DNA of 64,000 bases from Luzula sylvatica (taxonomy: Eukaryota > Streptophyta > Magnoliopsida > Poales > Juncaceae), in assembly GCA_946800325.1 (NCBI GenBank), contig OX326956.1, forward strand, positions 18,070,667 through 18,134,666, in the 5' to 3' direction. Shown in pieces: positions 25,271 through 36,972 of this stretch. The notes under the pieces were generated by a model that made no database searches, had not been told where the DNA came from, and worked only from the letters and a program-made list of their open reading frames with translations. Numbering within the stretch: position 1 is the first letter of the stretch; every line of letters begins with the position of its first letter. Both the position numbers and the translations under genes were made by a program.

Positions 25271-27753
25271 CTTAGAAGGTATGTGATTAACCTTAATTTA
25301 TTTCCGTTAATCCTCAATTTAATTTATTTCCGATCCATATCATATATGGGGTCTTTTGCACCGACTTAGAAGGTATGTGATTAACCTTGGTCTTAAGGGT
25401 AAATTTTCAAATCTTATTTGAAATATTAGATTTTGATTTATCATCTATCAAACAAATGTCCAACAAAGTTTGATTCCTCCTCTCGGACACATTAATCTAC
25501 ATTGATGTTCCGAATGAAAATAACTATGAAACTTTTCCATAAATTTTCTAGATGATTATCATACTCATAGCTTAAAATGTTCGTCTCTTCGATCTTATCG
25601 AAAGACTTTGATTTTCTCGCTTAGTTGACTTCGTATTTCATTTCGAAACGTTTTTGAACCATTCAAAATTATGTTTCAAACGCATTAAATAGATATCTTT
25701 ATATCTACAATAATCGTTAGTAAATATAATGAAATATTTGTAGCCTCCTCTTGCCTCCGAACTTACTTATTTACCTACATTCAAAATGTTTGGTTTTTGA
25801 TAAGTCTTTTACCGTTTTTCCAACCTTTGGAAGGACACTTTTATCATCTTGATTAATTAACAAGTCTTGTACTTGTCATGCGAATCTTATTCGAATAAAA
25901 CTAGTATTCCATCCAATGGATTCTAGAAATGTATATCTCATACACATTTTCAAGATAATAATGTCAAAAGAAGCTATTTCTATCAACTTTTGGATTAATC
26001 CTCCTCGGATTTAACCTTTCTTTTGATATTGGGACAACAACTTGCCCAAATCCTTGATTGAGACAACGTTTGTCTTAATCATCCTTAGACTATTGTTTCT
26101 TATAAATCTTCAAATTCCTTTGAAGGTTCGTGTCTTATGTATGTCAACATTTGACATACAATATTATTTGACTTCTTCTCAAGTTTGTCAAATTTTTGCT
26201 TTCTCTAATATCGATCATATCGATATGATATTGGTGTTGCTTAAATTATTATTCTACATTAATTATGACATTGACAACTAACCGTGCGTACTTATTCTAT
26301 ATGCTTATATGATATGAAATATGTTACTTTTATCAAATCAATAACCCTAATATTGATTCGGGATTCTTAATCCAATAACACTTCAAGACCCATATTTCAT
26401 GATCCTCCCATAAGTGACTTTGGCCGACAAATGGGATTTCACTATTTAGGTAGGATAAATCCAATCACATCCAATGTGACTCTTGACCCATTATAGGATT
26501 TCGGTATCAAACCATATCATATATGATTCGAATTCCGTTTGTGCATCCTAACTATGCCCCGAACCCCAATCGGATTGGCTTGGACGGTTAAGTCACAACC
26601 ATATTCACGTATCGTTCAATTGAGCTACAAATGCGCCCGACTTTGGCCTGAACCCGCATTTGTCCCCAATCAACGCTTGCCTCTCACGTTGATACATACA
26701 ACAATGCACGCCCGACTTTGGCCTGAAACCGTGCAAGGTGTGATGACCAACCTCGGAGGTTGTGAACATGGAAGGCATTTCATGACTTAAGTATTATGCA
26801 GGGATTTATGTGATATAATCTAATTATATCAATAAGCAAGTATATCATGATGAATGAACATAATTAATAATGATTAGAACCACAATTAAATAAATCAAGA
26901 AAAATTACACTGTGCGTCACGACGCAACATAACGTCCGTCATGACGCACCGTACTAAAATGGACTTCCATTGACTTCCGTCATGACGCAACATAACGTGC
27001 GTCACGACGGACTTCACAGGTCCGTCATGACGCCAGACAGTGCGTCACGACGGACCATACAAAACAATTTTGTTGTCTATTCCAGAAACTATTTCAGGTT
27101 CCTCCGTCATGACGGTTGGTTACTACCGTCACGACGGACCGTGTTCTTCCGTCATGATGCCAGACGGTGCGTCATGACGGACTGTACAAAACCATTTTGT
27201 CCAGATTTCCAGAAACTTTTTGAGGTTCTTCCGTCATGATGGTTGGTTATACCGTCACGACGGACTGTTCTGGTCCGTCATGACGCCAGAGGGTGCGTCA
27301 TGACGCACTGAACAAAACCATTTTGTTCAGTTTGCCAGAAACTTTTTGGACTTCTACCGTCACGACGCACCAAACGGTCCGTCATGATGGTACGAATTTA
27401 CACAGTGCGTCATGACGCACAACTTTTGTTCGTCACGACGGACTGAGTAACGCCTCAGATCCAACTCTTGGATTTCCCGTGTGCGTCATGACGCACCATA
27501 TCGTGCGTCATGATGCACCAGACCTGAAATTCAGTTTTATTTTGTAATTTTAACAGATTTTAATCGTTTCAAAAACGATTAATCATGAACAATTCATGAT
27601 TACTTCTAGATTCTTTTGATCATCTCATGATCAAATACTAGTAAGATTTCTATGGTCCTAATTTTACAACTACATGATTATGTCCTAAAATTCTACATGA
27701 AATTCCGAATAACACTTATTCGAAATCGATTCGACGATCGAATCGTGACGATC
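25271..27753 (-). mobile_element. Copia B, second (partial) internal copy
   Basis: This is the leader downstream of the second LTR on the minus strand. It is the twin of 31951-34393. The open frames of 79-89 residues here recur identically in the twin simply because the DNA is duplicated; none matches a retroelement protein. It contains two copies of GCCCGACTTTGGCCTGAA (about 26636 and 26710) and, at 26912-27519, about 20 palindromic CGTCA-TGACG motifs. The array-side edge repeats ACTTAGAAGGTATGTGATTA at 25270 and about 25364. Confidence 0.82.
26912..27519. repeat. Cluster of about 20 CGTCATGACG palindromes (leader copy 1)
   Basis: Motifs with core CGTCATGACG, CGTCACGACG or CGTCATGATG, usually extended by GTG/CAC or TCC/GGA, occur on average every 30 bases. 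Full forms such as GTGCGTCATGACGCAC are perfect 16-base palindromes. A subset lies in a longer unit of about 120 bases with CCAGAAACT between motifs. The TGACG half-site is the core bound by plant TGA-type bZIP factors (established); any role here is inference. Confidence 0.85.
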
Positions 27754-27765
27754 GCTCTGATACCA
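27754..27765 (-). other. PBS, tRNA-Met (copia B, copy 1)
   Basis: GCTCTGATACCA on the plus strand is the reverse complement of TGGTATCAGAGC. It lies one base from the CA end (minus strand) of the LTR at 27767. Confidence 0.9.
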
Positions 27766-28315
27766 CTGTTGGGTATCGACGTCACTACCGAGCCCCGCGC
27801 AGCGGATTGAGGGGCCCGGTCTGACCCGATCCCGAGGACCACGTCAACGACTCGAAAGTACGAATCATGAAATGCATCTAACCTATGAAATTAACTCTTA
27901 ATTCATAGAGAATCATACCGCGTGAAATTGATCACGGAGACGGGTTGACTCTATTAGCTGCTGCTTGCTTCGATTCCGGCGACACGCACGTCCCACGCCC
28001 GCGCGATTCGACACCTAATGCGAAGCTCCGATTTGTCGTATACAACCGGAATTTATCCGGTTCGTCTCCGACCTTGCTCGTCCTTGCTCTCGATTGATCA
28101 CAGTCGAAGATCTTAACTTAGATCTCTCTACTCGTATCCACCTCGAGCTAACATCTCTCGGTTGCGGCGAATTCCCCTAAAATTCCCGCAAGCTTGCTCA
28201 AATCTTTAATCCCTTTTCTCCAACTTGTCCAACAAGTTTTTCTCTCTTCTCTAGATCTAGATTACTGGCTGCAGCATCAGAAGGAAGAAGAGAGAGAGAG
28301 AGAGAGGTTACAGAG

Positions 28316-28325
28316 ATTATATAAT
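28316..28325 (-). promoter_or_regulatory. LTR TATA box (copia B, left LTR)
   Basis: ATTATATAAT lies just downstream (minus strand) of the palindrome cluster and just upstream of a CT-rich tract, as expected for the U3 core promoter. The right LTR has the same element at 34954-34963. Confidence 0.55.
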
Positions 28326-28388
28326 CAATCTCTGAATTAATGAGTATTAATGAGTATCAAAAACTGCTAATCCAGAATTCGGATCACT

Positions 28389-28613
28389 GTCCGTCATGAC
28401 GCACGATATGGTGCGTCATGACGCACAAGTCACATTTACTTGGATATAGCCGTTATACAGTGTACCGTCATGACGCAGGATAACGTCCGTCATGATGCAC
28501 CACCGTCATGACGCACAACTTGGTGCGTCGTGACGGTATACTCACAGATTGGCTTTTCTCAGAATTACTCTACTGTGCGTCATGATGCACAATATGGTGC
28601 GTCATGACGCACC
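28389..28613. promoter_or_regulatory. U3 array of eight CGTCATGACG palindromes (left LTR)
   Basis: Eight motifs, two of them the full GTGCGTCATGACGCAC, sit 65-290 bases upstream of the LTR TATA box on the minus strand. Paired inverted TGACG half-sites resemble targets of TGA/as-1-binding bZIP factors, so an enhancer role is plausible. The same array is in the right LTR (about 35028-35252), and a related one is in the solo LTR at 51869-52078. Confidence 0.6.
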
Positions 28614-28733
28614 ATGTAATTTCTACCAGATTTGCATAATCTTATTATGCATCCAATCGTTCCGACGAACACGTATGTTTGTCTACACTCATTTGTACAT
28701 TCAACTAGTTGATCTGTAACTGTATTTCCTTCA

Positions 28734-28744
28734 GTCTCCCACTC
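28734..28744 (-). other. Polypurine tract of copia B
   Basis: GAGTGGGAGAC on the minus strand directly precedes the TGAAGG start of the left LTR. It is the plus-strand priming site of the unit whose internal region runs 34406 to 28734. Confidence 0.7.
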
Positions 28745-30099
28745 AGTTCAAGATCCAACTAAATAAAGTACTAGTGTACATCTCATGTACACATAACCTT
28801 AGAGATTGAAATTTAAGCCCGAAATAAGACAGCTCTATGTGTGACCGCGTAGGTTCGTATCAAGCAATGGTAGTGAACTTATGCCTAAGCTCACGGGCTA
28901 ATGAGAGGGATCTAGGAAGAAATCCATCATAGCTTTCCCACGTTGAAAACGAAAATGATTGTGATCATTTATACCCATCTCGAACGGTGGTGTTTAGTTC
29001 TCTTGTTCACGATATCCGTCAATCAAAAGGCATGGTGATAGTCATCCTTATAATTTGATTGACTAAACTTATTGTTTCGATACCGAATTGAATCAACAAA
29101 TACAATCGATATTAACAATTAATATCATTGACTCTGGCCAGAGATTTCGTTGATCAATTCATCGATAGGCCTAAGGGATATCTCTTTCTCTCGAAAGGAA
29201 CAATTTCCATCTTGATGATTCACATCAAATTCCGTGTTTCAGATAACACCCGATCATAATCCCATGACCATCCTGTTACAGATAGTGGAAGATTATATCT
29301 AAGCATCATGTTACGCACGAAAAATGATCCATGATCATCTCAAGTGTGAAGAACTAAGACCCCATTCGTTACGATTCCATCTACAATGACTAAACCATGT
29401 CATGGTATCGCACTTTTGGTCAAGTCACAATATGCATAGCCTAATGCATATCCATATTCCCGATTTGACAAACTCTTTGTCCTATGATTAGCAAAACATA
29501 ATCATCATCTCGGCGAATATGCTAGTGTACATGTTAGTCTATTATCTTATAATAGATATACTTATCACATAAGTATCCTAATCATGACTAGGGACGTTTT
29601 TGAAATATAACTTTTGAAATGTGACGGTTTTACTTAGCATGATCACGTATCATGTAGACGCTCACACAAGTTATAAATCAAGGTTCGTGTAATCATATTA
29701 CACAACCACGCACAAGTTTTCATATAAGAGATAAATGCAAATGAAATATAAAATTTTTGAAATTGCATTAATATAGAGTAAGTATTGGTTGATACAGCGT
29801 TTACATCTATAATCTCTGCTAGGATTATAATCTGCGATGACTATCGGTATTAGATAACTATACCTCAAATCTATTCCTCCTCTAGGTATCTCTATACCTA
29901 TAGTCTTCGCATGACATTCATGCTTAACTAAGAAGAGAGCAGTTTTTGTAAACGGTTCCGCTACGTTCCTGTTAGTGTCAATTTTTGTTAGGTATCCAAT
30001 ACCTATTTAAATATAAGTTTGGAGTGGTTATGTTATTTCAGTTTCTTTTGTTTTATGCTATTTCGACCATCGAAATAGATAACCAAAGAATCCTATTAC
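28745..30099 (-). other. 3' non-coding region of copia B
   Basis: More than 1.2 kb between the decayed pol end and the PPT, without a credible reading frame. It aligns by eye with 12450-13080 of element A: AAAACGTCCCT (complement near 29593) and the block GGAAATTGTTCCTTTC (complement near 29200). A long region at this place is shared by both family members. Confidence 0.65.
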
Positions 30100-31890
30100 T
30101 TGGGACAATATCAAGTATGATCAACACCTTGATCCATAACGTTTCCATTTCGGCTTCGCAAGCCGCATTGAAATCAAATTCCATCGTAGAATTTTCATTT
30201 TTAGTTGTTGTGAAACTCTTTCATACAACTTCATTTTTCTTTAAGCAAAATATGTACACATTTCGTAAATGTGTTGCATGTTTGGAAAAATGCTATCGGT
30301 ATAACTTTTATCACCGATATATTTTCTTCACCATTTTATATGAGAAATATAATATTAATCCTTTCTAAAAGGATATTGTTTATTAATTTCAATACGAATC
30401 CGGGTTTTAAATGTTGCATAACTATTATGCGTATGCAAAGTATAACCATTATACAACCATATTAAATTGTTTTCGTTCGATCCAACCATATAAAGTATTC
30501 GAAACGAAATATTCTCTGGATTCGATTGATAATTACGACACTTAATATGAACAATATTTAAAGATTAGTACATATCATGGCGTATTTGGAATATTCTATT
30601 GTCGAAACATAAAATATCCAATTTTCTACTTTTCTTTAACTCGATGTCGTACATCGATCCTCAGAAAAACTTCGCCATTCGACATTTGGAAGAAATCCGA
30701 TCTTGGATTTATGTACTGAAAACCATTTTCAATGTTTTGTCGATGTACATACTTCGATTCAGATTGAGGAATTTTAAATCTATCTTATAGATTTTTATGC
30801 TTATCTCATAAGTTGTCTCGTCTGAATTTTCATAGCGAAACGACAATCGTATCCTACGAATAATATAGTGTTCATATATTTTAATATAAGAAATGTATGT
30901 GGCTCCCACTAACCTTCACATCTACACAAAGCTTTTCTTTTGTTCTTGATAATATTATAACTAATTATAATTTTATCAGAATAAGATTCCGATTTCATGA
31001 ATTATTCTTCAATCCATCATATGGATCGTTGAAATTTGTATACTTTTCTTGGATTCTTTTGATCGATAAAACCATTAGGTTGTGTCACATACACACCCTT
31101 TAATATTTCCTATCAAGGAATACGGTCTTGTCATCCATTTGTCAAAAATCATAGTCATACTATGTAAAATGGCAAATATAATCCTAATGAATAAAGCGTG
31201 ATTATTTGTGAAACCGTTTCTTCATGATCATATCATGAATTTTCGAATCTCATAAATATTCTTGCTTTGTAAGTATACATATTCCAATCCACGTTAGCTT
31301 TCACTTTGAAAACTCACTTACATCCTATGGGTCATACCCTAAAGAATGTTTAAACCAAGTTCTAAACTTGATGACATGCATGGATTGAATCATGAATTCC
31401 ATGGCACTATGCCATGTGAAATTTTTATCCTTTATAGCATCATTTAGTCCATCGACTCATCATGTATGAGATCGATTCGTTTGTCACATTCTTTGATAAA
31501 TTCACAATTTATCGATTTGTGACGTGTCTAAATTGATCAATAAAATCGCTTTGTGATTTTGACTTGGATTCATCAACTTTTGATGAAATTCCAATCATAT
31601 TCATCGGTTCAATGTTCCATTCGAGTCTCGAACCTTTCGAGATCGATTCATCTCCCACTAGCCCTCATAGATATAAGTGACATTAAGTTTCAAACTTATG
31701 CACATTAAGTCCTCCTCTAAGAAGGTATCTCTTGGAACTATGAAAATCTAATTCTCATTGGGATTTAATAAATGGTATCCTTTAATTTCTTTAAGAATAC
31801 TCAATGAATGAACATATCAAGATTTGAGATTTAGTTTATCCAAAACCAGTTTTCGAATTCAAATCTCCAAATCTTACAAAAGATAACATC
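30100..31890 (-). pseudogene. Decayed copia pol of element B
   Basis: Minus-strand translation gives recognisable pieces in pol order: integrase C-terminal part (about 31890-31690, wording NPNEN...DTFLEED), RT start (about 31390), RT core (about 31110-31010, MTQPNGFIDQKNP and FQRSIYGLK), RT-connection (30909-30709, YEISIKIYK then NRSMYIDKTLK, compare YILGVKIYR and QSTYIDKV in element A) and RNase H (about 30170-30100, NAACEA). Many stops and shifts, and much C-to-T type change, separate them. No functional enzyme is possible. It is the same family as element A's pol. Confidence 0.8.
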
Positions 31891-34393
31891 GGAAGTTTTC
31901 ATTAACATTGAACTATTAACGTGCCCGACTTTGGCCTGAAACCACGTTCATCCTCAATTTAATTTATTTCCGATCCATATCATATATGGGGTCTTTTGCA
32001 CCGACTTAGAAGGTATGTGATTAACCTTGGTCTTAAGGGTAAATTTTCAAATCTTATTTGAAATATTAGATTTTGATTTATCATCTATCAAACAAATGTC
32101 CAACAAAGTTTGATTCCTCCTCTCGGACACATTAATCTACATTGATGTTCCGAATGAAAATAACTATGAAACTTTTCCATAAATTTTCTAGATGATTATC
32201 GTACTCATAGCTTAAAATGTTCGTCTCTTCGATCTTATCGAAAGACTTTGATTTTCTCGCTTAGTTGACTTCGTATTTCATTTCGAAACGTTTTTGAACC
32301 ATTCAAAATTATGTTTCAAACGCATTAAATAGATATCTTTATATCTACAATAATCGTTAGTAAATATAATGAAATATTTGTAGCCTCCTCTTGCCTCCGA
32401 ACTTACTTATTTACCTACATTCAAAATGTTTGGTTTTTGATAAGTCTTTTACCGTTTTTCCAACCTTTGGAAGGACACTTTTATCATCTTGATTAATTAA
32501 CAAGTCTTGTACTTGTCATGCGAATCTTATTCGAATAAAACTAGTATTCCATCCAATGGATTCTAGAAATGTATATCTCATACACATTTTCAAGATGATA
32601 ATGTCAAAAGAAGCTATTTCTATCAACTTTTGGATTAATCCTCCTCGGATTTAACCTTTCTTTTGATATTGGGACAACAACTTGCCCAAATCCTTGATTG
32701 AGACAACGTTTGTCTTAATCATCCTTAGACTATTGTTTCTTATAAATCTTCAAATTCCTTTGAAGGTTCGTGTCTTATGTATGTCAACATTTGACATACA
32801 ATATTATTTGACTTCTTCTCAAGTTTGTCAAATTTTTGCTTTCTCTAATATCGATCATATCGATATGATATTGGTGTTGCTTAAATTATTATTCTACATT
32901 AATTATGACATTGACAACTAACCGTGCGTACTTATTCTATATGCTTATATGATATGAAATATGTTACTTTTATCAAATCAATAACCCTAATATTGATTCG
33001 GGATTCTTAATCCAATAACACTTCAAGACCCATATTTCATGATCCTCCCATAAGTGACTTTGGCCGACAAATGGGATTTCACTATTTAGGTAGGATAAAT
33101 CCAATCACATCCAATGTGACTCTTGACCCATTATAGGATTTCGGTATCAAACCATATCATATATGATTCGAATTCCGTTTGTGCATCCTAACTATGCCCC
33201 GAACCCCAATCGGATTGGCTTGGACGGTTAAGTCACAACCATATTCACGTATCGTTCAATTGAGCTACAAATGCGCCCGACTTTGGCCTGAACCCGCATT
33301 TGTCCCCAATCAACGCTTGCCTCTCACGTTGATACATACAACAATGCACGTCCGACTTTGGCCTGAAACCGTGCAAGGTGTGATGACCAACCTCGGAGGT
33401 TGTGAACATGGAAGGCATTTCATGACTTAAGTATTATGCAGGGATTTATGTGATATAATCTAATTATATCAATAAGCAAGTATATCATGATGAATGAACA
33501 TAATTAATAATGATTAGAACCACAATTAAATAAATCAAGAAAAATTACACTGTGCGTCACGACGCAACATAACGTCCGTCATGACGCACCGTACTAAAAT
33601 GGACTTCCATTGACTTCCGTCATGACGCAACATAACGTGCGTCACGACGGACTTCACAGGTCCGTCATGACGCCAGACAGTGCGTCACGACGGACCATAC
33701 AAAACAATTTTGTTGTCTATTCCAGAAACTATTTCAGGTTCCTCCGTCATGACGGTTGGTTACTACCGTCACGACGGACCGTGTTCTTCCGTCATGATGC
33801 CAGACGGTGCGTCATGACGGACTGTACAAAACCATTTTGTCCAGATTTCCAGAAACTTTTTGAGGTTCTTCCGTCATGATGGTTGGTTATACCGTCACGA
33901 CGGACTGTTCTGGTCCGTCATGACGCCAGAGGGTGCGTCATGACGCACTGAACAAAACCATTTTGTTCAGTTTGCCAGAAACTTTTTGGACTTCTACCGT
34001 CACGACGCACCAAACGGTCCGTCATGATGGTACGAATTTACACAGTGCGTCATGACGCACAACTTTTGTTCGTCACGACGGACTGAGTAACGCCTCAGAT
34101 CCAACTCTTGGATTTCCCGTGTGCGTCATGACGCACCATATCGTGCGTCATGACGCACCAGACCTGAAATTCAGTTTTATTTTGTAATTTTAACAGATTT
34201 TAATCGTTTCAAAAACGATTAATCATGAACAATTCATGATTACTTCTAGATTCTTTTGATCATCTCATGATCAAATACTAGTAAGATTTCTATGGTCCTA
34301 ATTTTACAACTACATGATTATGTCCTAAAATTCTACATGAAATTCCGAATAACACTTATTCGAAATCGATTCGACGATCGAATCGTGACGATC
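31891..34393 (-). mobile_element. Leader of copia B (first, complete copy)
   Basis: About 2.5 kb between PBS and the first recognisable integrase sequence, with no gag or protease frame. From 31951 it duplicates 25311-27753. It holds a third GCCCGACTTTGGCCTGAA at about 31923 besides those at 33276 and 33350, and the palindrome cluster at 33552-34159. Parts near 33100 match the leader of element A (about 9740-9830). Confidence 0.75.
33552..34159. repeat. Cluster of about 20 CGTCATGACG palindromes (leader copy 2)
   Basis: Twin of 26912-27519 with the same spacing. One motif differs (TGATGCACC in the left copy, TGACGCACC here), a CpG-type transition. Confidence 0.85.
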
Positions 34394-34405
34394 GCTCTGA
34401 TACCA
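34394..34405 (-). other. PBS, tRNA-Met (copia B, copy 2)
   Basis: The complement of TGGTATCAGAGC directly follows the right-hand LTR in element orientation. Confidence 0.9.
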
Positions 34406-34406
34406 C

Positions 34407-35371
34407 TGTTGGGTATCGACGTCACTACCGAGCCCCGCGCAGCGGATTGAGGGGCCCGGTCTGACCCGATCCCGAGGACCACGTCAACGACTCGAAAGTA
34501 CGAATCATGAAATGCATCTAACCTATGAAATTAACTCTTAATTCATAGAGAATCATACCGCGTGAAATTGATCACGGAGACGGGTTGACTCTATTAGCTG
34601 CTGCTTGCTTCGATTCCGGCGACACGCACGTCCCACGCCCGCGCGATTCGACACCTAATGCGAAGCTCCGATTTGTCGTATACAACCGGAATTTATCCGG
34701 TTCGTCTCCGACCTTGCTCGTCCTTGCTCTCGATTGATCACAGTCGAAGATCTTAACTTAGATCTCTCTACTCGTATCCACCTCGAGCTAACATCTCTCG
34801 GTTGCGGCGAATTCCCCTAAAATTCCCGCAAGCTTGCTCAAATCTTTAATCCCTTTTCTCCAACTTGTCCAACAAGTTTTTCTCTCTTCTCTAGATCTAG
34901 ATTACTGGCTGCAGCATCAGAAGGAAGAAGAGAGAGAGAGAGAGGTTACAGAGATTATATAATCAATCTCTGAATTAATGAGTATTAATGAGTATCAAAA
35001 ACTGCTAATCCAGAATTCGGATCACTGTCCGTCATGACGCACGATATGGTGCGTCATGACGCACAAGTCACATTTACTTGGATATAGCCGTTATACAGTG
35101 TACCGTCATGACGCAGGATAACGTCCGTCATGATGCACCACCGTCATGACGCACAACTTGGTGCGTCGTGACGGTATACTCACAGATTGGCTTTTCTCAG
35201 AATTACTCTACTGTGCGTCATGATGCACAATATGGTGCGTCATGACGCACCATGTAATTTCTGCCAGATTTGCATAATCTTATTATGCATCCAATCGTTC
35301 CGACGAACACGTATGTTTGTCTACACTCATTTGTACATTCAACTAGTTGATCTGTAACTGTATTTCCTTCA
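34407..35371 (-). mobile_element. LTR of copia B, right copy (5' LTR)
   Basis: 965 bp, nearly identical to 27767-28733 (two bases fewer in an AG repeat; one A/G difference seen near 28623/35261). It ends TTCCTTCA at 35371 and the CTAA array begins on the next base, so the element's 5' end is intact. TATATAAT box at 34954-34963; palindromes at about 35028-35252. Confidence 0.85.
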
Positions 35372-35542
35372 CTAACGAACTAACTAACTAATTAACTATC
35401 TGACTAACTAACTAATTAACTACCTTCTTACATATATATTAACAAACAAACTGACTAACCGACTAATTAACTAACTAATTAACTAACTATCTAACTAACT
35501 AACTAAATAACTAACTAGCTAAGTAACTTACTACTAGTTAAA

Positions 35543-35576
<34 letters not shown>

Positions 35577-36147
35577 CTAGATAACTAACTAAATAACTAA
35601 CTAACTAACTAACAAACTACCTACCTTCGTACATACCTATTAACTAACTAACTAACTAACTACTTATCTAACTAACTAACTTGTTTCCAACATACCCACT
35701 AACTAACTATCTAACTAACTATCTAACTAACTAACTAACTAATTAACTAATTAACTAACTAACTAACTAACTTCCTACATACCTATAAACTAACCAACTT
35801 ACTAACTAACTAACTAACTACCTTTCCTACATATCTATTAACTAACTACTAGCTAACTGACTAACTAACTAATTAACTAACTACCATCCTACATACCCAC
35901 TTAATAACTAACAAACAAACAAACTAACTAACTATCTACTAGCTAACTAATTAACTTACTAAATAACTAACTAATTAACTAACTAACTAATTAATTACTA
36001 GCTAACTAACTAGATAACTAATTAACTACTAGGTAGCTAACTAACTAACTAAATAACTAACTAACTCACTAACTAACTACGTTCCTACATACCCTCTAAC
36101 GAACTAACTAACAAACTAACAAACTGCTAGCTCACTAACTAACTAAC

Positions 36148-36181
<34 letters not shown>

Positions 36182-36972
36182 GATACTAGCTAACCAACTG
36201 ACTAATTAATTAACGAACTAACTAACTACCTACCTACCTTCATAGATACCTATTAACTAACTAACTAAATAACTACCTAACTAACAAATTAACTAACTGC
36301 CTATCAATCAAACTAACTAACTAACTAGCTTCCTACATACCTATGAAATAACTAACCAACTAATTAACTAACTAAATAACTAACTAACTAACTACCTGAC
36401 GAACTAACTACTAGCTAACTAACTAACTAACCAACTAACTTATTAACTAACTAACTAAATAACCAACTAATTAACAAACAAACTAACTAACTAGTAGATA
36501 ACTAACTAACTAATTAACTGTCAAACTAACTAATTAACTACCTTCTCACATACATATTAACTAACTAACTAACTACTATCAAACTAAATAACTAAATAAC
36601 TAATTAATTAACAAACTAACTAACATACTAACTACTACATAACTAACTAACTAACTAATTAACTATCTAATTAACTAATTAACTACCTTCTTACATACAT
36701 ACTAACTAACTAACTAACTAACTGACTGACGATATTCATACATACATATTAACTAACTAACTGACTACTAGCTCACTAACTAACTAACTAACTAACTGAC
36801 TAACTAACTAACTGACTAACTACTAGCCAACTAACTAACTAACTAATTAACTAACTAATTAACAACCTTCATACATATATATTAACTGACTAACTAACTA
36901 AGTAACTGACTAACAAACTAATTAACTAACTACCAAACAAACAAACTAACTAACTAATTAACTGACTACCTA
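35372..36972 (-). repeat. (CTAA)n composite array, block 7
   Basis: CTAA repeats with complementary spacers. About 35570-36680 matches 57925-58890 variant by variant, including CTACGTTCCTACATACCCTC and ACTAGTAGATAACTAAC. It ends at the TG start of the next LTR. Confidence 0.95.

Larger units (their letters stand above)
27767..28733 (-). mobile_element. LTR of copia B, left copy
   Basis: 967 bp with TG (TGAAGGAAATACAG, minus strand, from 28733) and CA (GATACCCAACA, to 27767) ends. It is bounded by a PPT on its upstream side and a PBS on its downstream side, so it serves as 3' LTR of one unit and 5' LTR of the next. U3 holds eight CGTCATGACG-type palindromes (28389-28613), followed by a TATATAAT box (28316-28325) and a CT repeat. 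It is nearly identical to 34407-35371. Confidence 0.85.
25271..35371 (-). mobile_element. Ty1/copia retrotransposon B: LTR-internal-LTR-internal tandem
   Basis: Read on the minus strand from the right: LTR (35371-34407), PBS (34405-34394), leader, decayed pol (about 31890-30100), 3' non-coding region, PPT (28744-28734), second LTR (28733-27767), PBS (27765-27754), then a second copy of the leader that breaks off at about 25271. Positions 25311-28733 repeat 31951-35371 with a 6640-base offset and only about five substitutions plus one AG-unit difference seen by eye. Gag and protease are absent and pol is full of stops. The right end is an exact LTR terminus against the array. The left end is cut, with a short local duplication. 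Confidence 0.88.

Noticed and set aside
26042..33879. Open frames of 79, 83 and 89 residues present twice as duplicated genes
   Set aside because: They lie in the non-coding leader of copia B and are duplicated with it. The 89-residue frame simply reads the CGTCATGACG motifs as VMT/RHD, and no family resemblance is seen.
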